From assembly GCF_040436345.1 (NCBI RefSeq), contig NC_133215.1, forward strand, positions 21,998,806 to 22,062,805: a DNA stretch of 64,000 nucleotides, in the 5' to 3' direction. The position numbers and the translations under genes were made by a program. The notes below the pieces were generated by a model. It searched no databases, had not been told where the DNA came from, and saw nothing but the letters and a program-made list of their open reading frames with translations. Of the stretch, positions 1 through 10,280 are shown in pieces. Each line of letters begins with the position of its first letter. Position 1 is the stretch's first letter. The DNA comes from Pagrus major (Eukaryota > Chordata > Actinopteri > Spariformes > Sparidae).

Positions 1-1312
1 GTCTGCCGAAAAGTGACTGCACCCTGTAACTCTGGATTGGGAGGGGTTACATTCTCTGTCTTTTCAGCATTAATAGTAGAGGAAACCAGGTGCATGTACA
101 GTGAATTTGGTCAATATCACTCCTTGCAACAAGGATTTACAGGGTGCAGTCACTTTTTAGCGGGGTCTGCCGAAAAGTGACTGCACCCTGTAACTCTGGA
201 TTGGGAGGGGTTACATTCTCTGTCTTTTTAGCATTAATAGTAGAGGAAACCAGGTGCACGTACAGTGAATTTGGTCAATATCACTCCTTGCAATAAGGAT
301 TTACAGGGTGCAGTCACTTTTCGGCAGGGCCTGCCGAAAAGTGACTGCACCCTGTAACTCTGGAATGGGAGGGGTTACATTCTCTGTCTTTTCAGCATTA
401 ATAGTAGAGGAAACCAGGTGCATGTACAGTGAATTTGGTCAATATCACTCCTTGCAATAAGGATTTACAGGGTGCAGTCACTTTTCGGCAGGGCCTGCCG
501 AAAAGTGACTGCACCCTGTAACTCTGGATTGGGAGGGGTTACATTCTCTGTCTTTTCAGCATTAATAGTAGAGGAAACCAGGTGCATGTACAGTGAATTT
601 GGTCAATATCACTCCTTGCAATAAGGATTTACAGGGTGCAGTCACTTTTTGGCAGGGCCTGCCGAAAAGTGACTGCACCCTGTAACTCTGGATTGGGAGG
701 GGTTACATTCTCTGTCTTTTCAGCATTAATAGTAGAGGAAACCAGGTGCATGTACAGTGAATTTGGTCAATATCACTCCTTGCAATCCAGAGTTACAGGG
801 TGCAGTCACTTTTTAGCAGGGTCTGCCGAAAAGTGACTGCACCCTGTAACTCTGGATTGGGAGGGGTTACATTCTCTGTCTTTTCAGCATTAATAGTAGA
901 GGAAACCAGGTGCATGTACAGTGAATTTGGTCAATATCACTCCTTGCAACAAGGATTTACAGGGTGCAGTCACTTTTTAGCGGGGTCTGCCGAAAAGTGA
1001 CTGCACCCTGTAACTCTGGATTGGGAGGGGTTACATTCTCTGTCTTTTTAGCATTAATAGTAGAGGAAACCAGGTGCACGTACAGTGAATTTGGTCAATA
1101 TCACTCCTTGCAATAAGGATTTACAGGGTGCAGTCACTTTTCGGCAGGGCCTGCCGAAAAGTGACTGCACCCTGTAACTCTGGAATGGGAGGGGTTACAT
1201 TCTCTGTCTTTTCAGCATTAATAGTAGAGGAAACCAGGTGCATGTACAGTGAATTTGGTCAATATCACTCCTTGCAATAAGGATTTACAGGGTGCAGTCA
1301 CTTTTCGGCAGG
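1..1312. repeat. 164-bp satellite array, 8 units
   Basis: Eight head-to-tail units start at about 1, 165, 329, 493, 657, 821, 985 and 1149. Each unit opens with gccgaaaagtgactgcaccc and closes with its near-perfect inverse, so every monomer is bounded by ~25-bp inverted repeats like a small MITE. Units differ by a few bases. Variants shared between units 1-3 and 6-8 (for example 'cttttta' in units 2 and 7) show a higher-order period of about 820 bp, five monomers. The array is open at the window start and may continue outside. The short open frames inside it are repeat artefacts. Confidence 0.95.
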
Positions 1313-1402
1313 GCCTGCTGAAAAGTGACTGCACAGTGACACAGTGATATTGACCAGATTCACTGTACATGCACCTGGCAAACACAGAGAATGTTATGCA
1401 GA
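1313..1402. repeat. Satellite edge: partial unit joined to an inverted fragment
   Basis: The ninth unit stops after gaaaagtgactgcac and is followed by 'acagtgatattgacc' through 'catgcacctgg', the reverse complement of the middle of the monomer. The array therefore ends in an inverted partial unit rather than fading out. Confidence 0.8.
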
Positions 1403-1473
1403 ATGTAAAGGCAATCCGTTACAGTTAGCCTACAGTTCTATATATACTGCATTATTGTATTCATAATTATGCT

Positions 1474-1551
1474 CTTAAAAGTACAAGTTATCCAAAAAGT
1501 TACTTAAGTAAATGTAATGAAGTAAATGTAAATCGTTATTACCCACCTCTG
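1474..1551 (-). mobile_element. hAT-like terminal fragment
   Basis: Read on the minus strand it starts CAGAGGTGGGTAATAACG and continues with short acttaagta/agtacaag-type subterminal motifs, as in teleost hAT (Tol2-like) non-autonomous elements. No transposase and no opposite end were found nearby. Confidence 0.5.
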
Positions 1552-2363
1552 ATAGCACTTACTAATTTCTCAGTATGTGTTATATGATTGCTATCTAATG
1601 TGACGTGGAAACACTCCGGCATTCTTTTCTGCATTGTTTTCCTAATCCACGTTATAAAATCACTGAAACAGGGATATTGAATTATGACTTTATTTATAGA
1701 TCAAAGCGGTGTAAAATCACATTGCAACAACGATAACAACAACAACAACAACAACAACAATAAAAGTGGCAAGGTAAAGCATCTTCCCTCATCAATTGTT
1801 GACAACTAGCCTACATTATGGAAACATCAGGTTACTTTTTTTTTATCTGCGCCGTTCTTTTTCCGTAGCCTCCTCACTTGGGCTACAGGACTGCACAGTA
1901 AAAAAAACATTTCTCTCGGTGCTGCGTCTGCCAGCCGACCCGTAGTAGACCTACGCCCACTTCCTCTGAACTGATGCGCGTTCCCGTCGGGGGCAGTCTC
2001 TTCTCGGCACTACACCTGTGCTAGTTATGTGCCACGGGCGTTACATTAAAACCGATGCTAGTTCGGAGTTGGTGCTACCTGAGAACCTTTGAAGAACCAT
2101 TTGCTTTTCCAAGGGACACAGGGCCACCGTAGGGTCACGTCATTACGTCACGAAATACGCCTTGCGTCACTAAATACATCACCGCTCAAAAGGGTTTGAA
2201 CCATGGATCTATGTTTTGAACAAATACGACGGACAAGTGTAGCTCCTGGCTTAACCGTGCCTTCCTTGGCATCAGAAAAAGACAGATCCTATGTACTTTT
2301 GATTGATATAAAGTTATAAAGTGATAACACACATTATTGTTTCTAAGTATTCCAGTGTTTCTT
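1552..2363. other. Intergenic, no gene found
   Basis: Apart from the AAC run this holds a moderately GC-rich, CpG-bearing block (about 1850-2170) that looks like transposon or promoter-like debris. No coding exon is recognisable. Confidence 0.5.
1733..1761. repeat. (AAC)n microsatellite
   Basis: About nine to ten consecutive aac triplets. Confidence 0.9.
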
Positions 2364-2765
2364 TTATACCACAGGCACATTCACAGCTAGAAGTCCTTTT
2401 CTACCAACAGTCAAACAACACAAACACTCACCCATGTTTCCTGCTTCCTCCTCTGACGCTGCAGAGCTGCAGCACAGTGTCCCTCTGTACACTGGTATGT
2501 TTACTTCTGGTTTAACTATGACTTCTTCATCTTGGCTGCTATTCTGTTTCTCGCCTGCAGAGGGGCTCATTCAGCAGGCCTGGATGGTTTGCCAGTGGAG
2601 AGAAAGTGGAGAAAATCAGGTGGAAGCAGCTGATTTACAAGAAACAGCCCTCACTGACTGTTACTGCAGCAGGCTGTTAAACAGCCACAGTAGTGAATGC
2701 AAGTGTATGTTACTTTTTTTTTTTTACATTTATTTTGCTGACGCTTTTTTCCTAAGTGACTGACA
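2364..2765 (-). pseudogene. Orphan lysozyme g 5' block with exon 1
   Basis: This block repeats the first exon and 5' flank of the intact lysozyme gene at 4.3-5.5 kb. A minus-strand ATGG followed by GTGAGT lies at 2435-2426, where the intact gene has ATGG followed by GTGGGT. The upstream flank (about 2491-2690) is nearly identical to 6431-6625 and more diverged from 5610-5800. No further lysozyme exon lies downstream on the minus strand, so only the start of a duplicate gene remains, or the rest lies beyond the satellite. Confidence 0.7.
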
Positions 2766-2779
2766 GTAAATGTTATATA

Positions 2780-4028
2780 AATTTTTTTTTTTTTTTTTTT
2801 TTTTTTACCTTGTTTTACCTTTATACAGGTAAATTTGCTCCAAATATTGTCTTCTGATTTTCTGATATCTGTGGTGGATGTGGTGGTCAGGTCAGATGAA
2901 CTCTACATAAATGTTGATATGTGGTCCCATATAAGTTTATAGCAGATTGTGTGAACAGCTCATGAGTTTACTGTAGGCCGAGCCAGCAACAGCGACCAGA
3001 AGCTAAAAGACTAAACCAGAGATGAAACAAATGAACAACAGACACCATCATTTAGGTTTTAGTTCTCCAGTGTTCATCTATTCTTTGCAGATATTTTCAT
3101 GTCTGTCAAGTTTGAAGACTCACATGTGCAAGAGTCAATAGTGTTTTATATTTATATCCAAGAAGTGTTGCCATTATTTGTGTGGTTTTATTTTAACTGA
3201 CAGTATGTCAACAGCTGTGAACAAAATGTGGTTGTATATTAAAATAAGAAATGGCATTACTAAAGACGACAGCCAACAAAGTAAATTTAAAGGTGCTTTT
3301 GTTCTTTTCTACACATGATGTGTCCATCTTCTCTGCAGATCTGTGATCATGTTCGGACAGAACTTCAAGGTTCATGTGCAACTTAACTTTTACTTTCCCA
3401 ACAGCACTTAATTTTACAGGTCTGCAAATTTTTCCAGTAAGTACATTAGAATTTTCTTTGAAATGACCCCCAAATACCACATTATTTACCTCAAAGGTTG
3501 TTGTGTATACCCCAACATGATTTATAACCAGTGGTAATTTCTTTGCCTTTTTAATCTCAGCAGGCCACTAAATCGAAATGAATTGTTGCAGCTTAATTTC
3601 CATTTTGTTTCTGCCAAACTTCTGCAGGGTAGTAAATTGAGGTAAAGGGGAAGTTGGACAGAAACTACTAGCAAATCAAAATGGCATGATCAACAGAAGT
3701 TAAGCAGAAAGCCGTGTGAAGTTTCCTGGAAATGTATGAAAAGAATTAGCAGCTACTTATTACTTATTATTATTATTGTTGGGAAAAAGCAGAATATTCA
3801 TATTTAAAATAATATTGGGGTAATTTTCAATGGATTTTGAGGTAATTATTGTGGTAATTTGAGGGTAATTTCAAAGACATTTCAATTATATGCTCTATAA
3901 TAACCACCTACTTACCATGACATTTCTGGACCTGTGAAATGAAGTATTACCACTTTCCCTTTACATTGAACAGATTTAGCATTGAAGAAATGTTGCTTTG
4001 ACACAGAGAGTAGTGACAATAATATGTT
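2780..4028. other. Spacer, AT-rich, no gene found
   Basis: Contains a long poly-T run near 2783-2807 and AT-rich unique-looking sequence with several 'ggtaatt' motifs around 3780-3900. No exon or RNA gene was recognised. Confidence 0.5.
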
Positions 4029-4034
4029 TTTATT
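4029..4034 (-). terminator. Candidate poly(A) signal of lysozyme g
   Basis: AATAAA on the minus strand, about 310 nt after the stop codon of the lysozyme gene. Confidence 0.45.
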
Positions 4035-4344
4035 ATATCTCTCACAATCAATTGCGATAATCAATGCAGTAAATCAGCAATATTAAGTAAATTATGTTAA
4101 TCATGAAGCAGCCTCAAAAGCAGGGCAGTTACAGTCTTAAACAAGGATACAGAGAATGTTACTTTTCTCCTTACATTTCTGCAAATTATCTCAACTAGAG
4201 TTCACACTGAGCCCTCAGCTCAACAAACAGATATGTCATTAGTGGTTTAGCTTTGCATTATTTCCATTTATATGATTAAATGCGGGGCACACATCAACAT
4301 CAACTTCCTTTATGAGCTGAAGGAGATTTCAGAGGTTTGTGCTG

Positions 4345-5545
4345 TTAATATCTCTTATTTTTTTTGTACCACTGAGCTCTGGCAACAACATCATTGGAGT
4401 AGTCTCCACCTGTTGTGCTGCTGTCAACATTTTCATAGGTGCGGACGTTTCCATCCCCCATATTGTAGGCTGCTATCCCTCCTGCAGAGACAAAATGAGA
4501 ACAAAGCTGAACAACAAACAGTGAAGAGAGATGGTGAGTGATGTGTGAGTGTACTGGTTCAATAAAACAAACCTTTCAGCTTCTTCTCTGTGTTCCAGCC
4601 AGGAAATTTTTTGCTGATCCGTCCGATGAAATAAACCAAGATCTCGGTGGCTTGGCAGAGGTGTTCCTCACTGTCCCATGCACCCCGTGCAGTGTGTCCA
4701 CCTCCATTTGGATTTACGTCAACCTACAGAAATGGGATGAAAACTGCTGTTATTGTATTGGACTGTGAGGCTCAACTAAGAGGACATGAGTAAAAGAGTA
4801 GTCTTTGTTATGACCTGCATCAGTCCCCAGGCGTTACCCCCATCTCCCCAGCCACCATTTAGTTGATTTCCAGCCCTGGACTCTCTGGAGATGATGGCAG
4901 CGATGAGAGCTGGATCGATTCCATATTTACCTCCAACTCTGTTGATTTTAGACCTGTACTTTTCCATTCTGTCTTCATCTATCTCTGCCATCCGTTGTGA
5001 TGCCTTCACACCTTTAGAGAGAAATCAGACAGAGAACAGAATTATAGCATCAGCACAACAAATGCATCTATTTCTCTGTCAATCCATCAAACACTGTGGA
5101 TGCAGATGATGAAAGCTACATGATGACTTATTCTATCATTTGTGATTGTATCAGCTCCTGTCTTTGTCTACTGCAGACTTTACCTGAGAATCCCAGTCCA
5201 TCCTGCTGCGATGTTTGCCATGAAGCACCAGTAGTTTCAACATCCATGATGTTTCCGTAACCTGCAAATGTTCAGTTTATTAGATTGTTTTCAATACACC
5301 TGCACATTTAAATCAGCACAATGCAAGTGGATTTGGAGAGAATTTACTATTACAGTCAAATAAAAATAAAAGAATAAGGTTAAAGACAGATAAAGTGCAT
5401 TAGTGTTTTAAGTTTGGAAGTAAGGATTTCATGTAAAGTTAAAGTGATAAGAAATTATTCCCTGGTTGTGTGTTTATACCACAAGCGCGTTCACAGCTAA
5501 AAGCCAAGTTCTACCGAGAGTAAAATAACACAAGCACCCACCCAT
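4345..5545 (-). CDS. lyg: Goose-type lysozyme (intact)
   Basis: Hydrolyses the beta-1,4 link between N-acetylmuramic acid and N-acetylglucosamine in peptidoglycan (GH23 family). Five coding exons, minus strand: 5545-5542, 5261-5184, 5011-4815, 4723-4573, 4481-4345. They join in phase to 188 residues, the usual length for fish g-type lysozyme. The start MGYGNI splits after ATGG, as in fish relatives. Catalytic Glu is E71 in ISRESRAG, and the goose Asp86/Asp97 equivalents are D84 in GWGDGG and D95 in LMQVD. The conserved end [14 protein letters not shown] is present. No signal peptide is visible, common in fish copies. AYNAG is AYNMG here. All introns have GT/AG ends, and a TATA box lies upstream. 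By its residues this gene should be active. It is the ordinary member of the cluster and the best comparator for the PYD-linked copy upstream. Confidence 0.95.
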
Positions 5546-5648
5546 CTTTCCTGCTTCTGCTTCCAACGGTCTCCTTGAAACTAGAATGTGAGAGCTGCAG
5601 CACAGTGTCCCTCTGTTCACCCTGTGGTGTAACAAGGGAGGTGGTCTG

Positions 5649-5656
5649 TATTTATA
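5649..5656 (-). promoter_or_regulatory. TATA box of lysozyme g
   Basis: TATAAATA on the minus strand, about 105 nt before the ATG. The duplicated 5' blocks at 2.5 and 6.4 kb have altered or lost this box, which fits them being non-functional. Confidence 0.55.
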
Positions 5657-5805
5657 CTGTTATACTTTCTTTTGGTTTCACTGTGACACCTGCACAGGGG
5701 ATTATTCAGCAAGTAAACCAAAAGTAAAACAAAAAAGTGAGGTGACAGGAGCTGATTTACATGAAATAGCCCTCACTGACTGTAACAGGCAACCTACAGG
5801 ATCAT

Positions 5806-6059
5806 TTTAGTTTAGACCTTCATGGCTTCAGAATTTACACAAAATGACCCAAACGCAAGACAGACACACAAAGGCAGGTGGGTACATGAACACAAAGCAA
5901 GCTTTAACACTGTGTCCAAAAAACAAAATCAAATATTATTAGATGAAAAAAAGTTTATGGCTTTACTTTAGCAACAAGTAAAGCCATCTGTTCATCAGGA
6001 AATGAATCTTGATATTCTCAGATATTCTGTCAATGCAATTTGTGAACTGTGATTTTGTT
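5806..6059. other. Spacer between lysozyme flank and LINE tail
   Basis: Nothing recognisable; AT-rich. Confidence 0.4.
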
Positions 6060-6350
6060 GTTCTGTTCTGTAGGCTACATGCGACATCTATTGCATGTCT
6101 GTCCGTCCTGGGAGAGGGATCCCTCCTCTGTGGCTCGTCCTGAAGTTTCTTCCATCTTTTTTGTCCCTGTTAAAGGGTTTTTTTTTTCTCAACATGTCAA
6201 GTTTTTCCTCACTCGAATCGAGGGTCTAAGGACAGAGGATGTCGTTCACTGTACAATTTGTAAATGTAAGAAATGTGATTGGCTATATAAATGGGCTATA
6301 TAAATTAAATTATAAATACATGAAATGTATTCGATTCGATTTGACTTGAA
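6060..6350 (+). mobile_element. LINE 3' tail (teleost type)
   Basis: Carries the familiar fish LINE 3'UTR wording: 'ctgtccgtcctgggagagg', 'tcgagggtctaaggacaga', 'gggctatataaatt', ending in a cttgactt-like tail. Only the 3' end is present, as expected of 5'-truncated target-primed insertion. It joins the lysozyme 5' block exactly at 'cttgaaact', so the insertion or a linked deletion removed that block's exon 1. Exact clade is uncertain (L2/Rex type). Confidence 0.65.
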
Positions 6351-6700
6351 ACTGGAATGTGAGAGCTGCAGCACAGTGTCCCTCTTTACACTCTTTGGTA
6401 TAAGCAAAGCAGTACACCTGTAATTATACTGGTATGTTTACTTCTGGTTTAACTATGACTTTTTCATCTTGGCTGCTATTCTATTTCTTGCCTGCAGAGG
6501 GGTTTATTCAGCAGGCCTGGATGGTTTGCCAGTGGAGAGAAAGTGGAGAAAATCAGGTGGAAGCAGCTGATTTACAAGAAACAGCCCTCACTGACTGTTA
6601 CTGCAGCAGGCTGTTTTTGTTTTTTTTTTACATTTGTTTTGCTGACGCTTTTATCCAAAGTGACTGACAGTAAATGTTATATAAAATATCATCGGTTTCA
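6345..6700 (-). pseudogene. Second orphan lysozyme g 5' block, no exon 1
   Basis: About 6431-6625 is nearly identical to 2491-2690, and 'gagctgcagcacagtgtccc' matches the flank of the intact gene. The ATGG first exon is missing because the LINE tail abuts it. It is a relic of tandem duplication. Confidence 0.7.
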
Positions 6701-6725
6701 TTTTTATTCCTTATACAAGAAGTAA

Positions 6726-7840
6726 ATGAGTTGAATGACCTTGTTTTACCTTTATACAGAATAATTTTACTGTTTCTTTCATTTTCATGTTCTGATGATG
6801 CACAGTCAAAATGTTTGCATGTAGAAGAGCAGGCACACCCTAAAAGCTCACTTTATTTTCTGCGCTGCACAACAATGAAGCTGGAACACAGAGACCTCAG
6901 ATGACATCTGTGTAAATGTAAACGTGGAACATCATGCTTTAAACTTTGCTCTTTTTCAATGGGCAACGTTTTGAATCACTTGAGATATCAAGTCACTTAT
7001 TAGCCTGCTGCAGCTGTGTATCAAATAGGTGGAAGCATTTATCCCATATAAATACCAGTCTTTCATCACCACAAGAGGAATCAATATTTCCAACAAGCAG
7101 TTAATGTTATGCTGCCCAGAGGAACCAGAGGAAATGTGCAATTTCCACTGCACATCCTGTGTTTCTTCTCTCTGATTATTAAGAGAAACAGCTCATGCAT
7201 CATCCCTTCAGCATCTATGAATCTGGGTTCTGCTGGTACAAAGTCCAAAAGCATCCAGCTCAGACTCGGTCTTAATTGGAGTTACCCCTAGACCAATATA
7301 CACAGGGGAGCCCATGTTCTATATATTCCATATGACGTAACTTTTAAATAATAGAAAAATACATTGGGGCAGAGACAACTGACAGTTGACAACAAATGGA
7401 TGTTTTCTGTTAACTGCTCTTATCTCTCTTCCACAAGTCGTTTGTCCTGCACATCAGTGACTGTGTGATAGTCTCAACGTTTAAGTCGCAGCTTGACTTT
7501 TACTTTCTCTGAACAGTACACAGATATTTCAACACAGTGATCAAGGTCCATTAGTTGTCCTGAAGCTTTCAATCATACCATATATTCTCAACTGTGTGGT
7601 CACATACATTTCTAATGTACAAAGGGTGTATAACAGACTATAATGTAGCTGTAAGCAAATAGAAGGCTATTTAAGAGCTTATTAACATGTTTCTGAACAA
7701 CAGTAACTCATATGGAGAATCCATAACTGGTGGGTTACCAGTTAGGAGAAGAATAACTGTTGAATGCAGAAAGGAGATAAAAAGTAATATTCTAAATGCG
7801 TGCACAAACAAATGCACTTCATTGCATAAAAACACTAAAA
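6726..7840. other. Spacer, no gene found
   Basis: No exon, RNA gene or clear repeat boundary was seen. Confidence 0.4.
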
Positions 7841-7844
7841 GGGA

Positions 7845-7965
7845 CTTTTCTGTTGTGCTGCCGTCAACTTTTTCATCCTTGAGTCCAAGCAGACATGAGT
7901 ACCATCGAAGACAGTCCCTCAAGGCGTTCTTGAGATATTGCGTTCACAAGAATGTGACCGACAGA
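7845..7965. repeat. Possible lysozyme last-exon scrap joined to a dispersed repeat
   Basis: 'gttgtgctgccgtcaact' to 'tttcat' matches the intact gene's last exon (near 4417-4441) at about 23 of 25 positions, but similarity stops there. The following 'tccctcaaggcgttcttgag' and 'gcgttcacaagaatg' are typical of a widespread fish dispersed repeat. The lysozyme match is short and could be chance. Confidence 0.35.
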
Positions 7966-8214
7966 TGTCATTCTGACAGAATCTTAGCTCTGAGCCACTC
8001 ACTCACTGCTTTACGTTGAAGATTAATTGATGGCTGGATGGCGTGATATTATTGGTTGAAATTAGTTGGTTCAAGCTGTGTATAATATGTAAGCACACAG
8101 GATGTTTTGTTCTACAGGAGGAAGGCATGACTGGATTCTGATCTAAAAATGCAATTAAATTATTTTTTTGTACATTTTAGGGTATATATTGTTAAATAGG
8201 TAAACAACATGGCT

Positions 8215-9899
8215 GTAGATGTTATCATTTCAAAGAGTTGGTTTGCAATTGAAACAGACAGCAGGATGGACCAATGTGAAATTAAAAAGAAGTGTTGAGT
8301 CTCTGAGTTTCAGAGAGACTAGAGACCCAGAACTTCCATTGCTGGATCCACCCACTCACTTCCCCAGGAAGGTGGTTAAAAAGAAGGTAAAAAACTCCAC
8401 GACCACGACCACTCATCAAGGGTGTAAATTTCTCAGGCAGCACCCACCTCTTTACATTGATAACACAATTAACAAACATAACACAGACCTTTATTGTCCC
8501 TTGAGGTGAAATTTGACTAACAGACGTGGGTAAAAACACAACACACAAGATGATACGAGACATCACAACAGCATACGACCAAAAGAAAAAGAAAATGTGT
8601 CTGTTCCTTAAAAGGAATGAATCCATTTGTGTGGTAGCAATAATAAAGTGCTGCTGAGCAGTTTTAGAGCAAATTAAACACATTTATTACACTTGTAAAA
8701 AAGGAAAATATTGTGACATGTGATCACACACAATCAAATCCTTACAGTGTTTTGTAAAGCCCTCAGGTACTTGACTGGAAATAAATAAATAAATAAAAAT
8801 GTTGTGAATAACACTGAAATAATTAAATATATTACATGATGGTATGGTAGGTAGGTATGTTAATATTGTTATCATCATGAGTATCATTTGATAACCATTA
8901 AGGGCATGAGTTCAGTCCGGTCAAACAGTAAAAATAAAAATGAAAGCAAAAATAACTTATAGCTATAAGGTTAAGATAAGAAACTGCTTACGATGAGTTC
9001 AGGCTGGTCAAACAGTAAAAGTAAAAATGAAAGCAAAAATAACTTATAGCTATAAGGTTAAGATAAGAAACTGCTTACGATGAGTTCAGGCTGGTCAAAC
9101 AGTAAAAGTAAAAATGAAAGCAAAAATAACTTATAGCTATAAGGTTAAGATAAGAAACTGCTTACGATGGAATAATTTGTTTTCAGTTCAGTCATCACAA
9201 CATCTGACTCATAAAAACTGCAGTAAAATGTCTTCTAGGGCTCTGAAACAAGCAAATATTTCTAACAAAACCCTTGTTTGTGGGCAAGGCGGGTCTAATG
9301 AAAGATACCACCAAGGTTGCATTATGGGAAGTGTATAGTGTTTTGTGCTGCTGCACAGATTTTGGTCTTTAATATATATATTTCAAGCCCCCAGGCTTTA
9401 TACAAGTGCAAATTACAAACAGACCTATTAATCAATATGGTCTGGGGTTCTGTTTTGGGTTTTTTTTTTGTCGGATTTGTGATAAAATGTTTCACAATTC
9501 TGAAATATCCTGGTCCAAAAAATTAAGATAGTACGTTTTGATAAATTTTATATTATCATTTCAAGGAGTTGGTTTGCAATTGAAACAGACAACAGGATGG
9601 ACCAATGTGAAATAAAAAAAAAAAGTGTTAAGTCTCTGAGTTTCAGAGAGACTAGACATGCAGATTACCACCATCCACCCACTCACTTCCCCAGGAAATG
9701 CGCAGCGAAGTGCCTGTGTGCTGCTCTTTAGAGAATAAGTTCAACTTAAAATAAATATGAATTTAAATTGTTTGGTATACTTATCCTTTAATGCACTTTG
9801 AGTAATTAAACAGATGTAAGTTTGATTTAAAAAATAAATAAATAAAAAAAAGTTCATGCTTTATCCATCAAGTCGTTTCTCTTGTATGAACTAAAGACA
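8215..9899 (-). pseudogene. Truncated tandem copies of the PYD-lysozyme gene
   Basis: Pieces of the PYD-lysozyme gene recur here without its protein-coding core. 9550-9899 repeats its intron 1 (11830-12137). 9170-9540 repeats 11440-11820. 8780-8900 repeats 11293-11345. 8757-8776 is a damaged copy of the 30-nt microexon, and 8660-8756 repeats its 3' flank (about 9893-9990). 8215-8345 is another piece of the same intron. The PYD exon and all lysozyme exons are absent. This suggests two or more unequal-crossover duplicates that later lost their middle. Confidence 0.75.
8906..9166. repeat. 87-bp tandem repeat, 3 copies
   Basis: Units begin atgagttcag at 8906, 8993 and 9080. The orthologous stretch inside the PYD-lysozyme intron (about 11352-11440) has a single copy, so the expansion occurred after the local duplication. 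Confidence 0.9.
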
Positions 9900-9989
9900 G
9901 ATTAAACACATTTATTACACTTGGAAAAAAGGAAAATACTGTGACATGTGATCACACACGAACAAATCCTTACAGTGTTTTGTAAAGCC

Positions 9990-9995
9990 TTTATT
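9990..9995 (-). terminator. Candidate poly(A) signal of the PYD-lysozyme gene
   Basis: AATAAA on the minus strand, about 290 nt after the stop codon. A second AATAAA lies about 80 nt further on. Confidence 0.4.
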
Positions 9996-10280
9996 AACGG
10001 TATGTGCACATTGACAGATCATTCACATCCAAGCTTAAACAATTTGGAAATGTATTCAGAGCTCATTCACACATGATTACAACTATAATCAAGCTTATTA
10101 AGCTTTTTTTTATTGTTTTAACAACAGCTCGGGTGCTTTTGAGAAGTAACAGTTGAAAATACATCAATAAGAAGTTTAAAGAAGAATGACTGAATTTTTA
10201 CGTTTTCTTTTTATATATAGCATTTATTATAGACATTGTTCCCTGTGTGATTTGAAGGAGGTCGTGGACAGCTTCAGGTT

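Noticed and set aside
1-1312. Regular spacing resembling a CRISPR array
   Set aside because: The whole 164-bp unit repeats with no unique spacers, and the DNA is clearly vertebrate.
3208-3480. 90-codon minus-strand frame in the lysozyme spacer
   Set aside because: No similarity to lysozyme or any family I recognise, no splice or promoter context.
8282-8683. 133-codon minus-strand frame
   Set aside because: Runs through duplicated intron and 3'-flank sequence; no domain.
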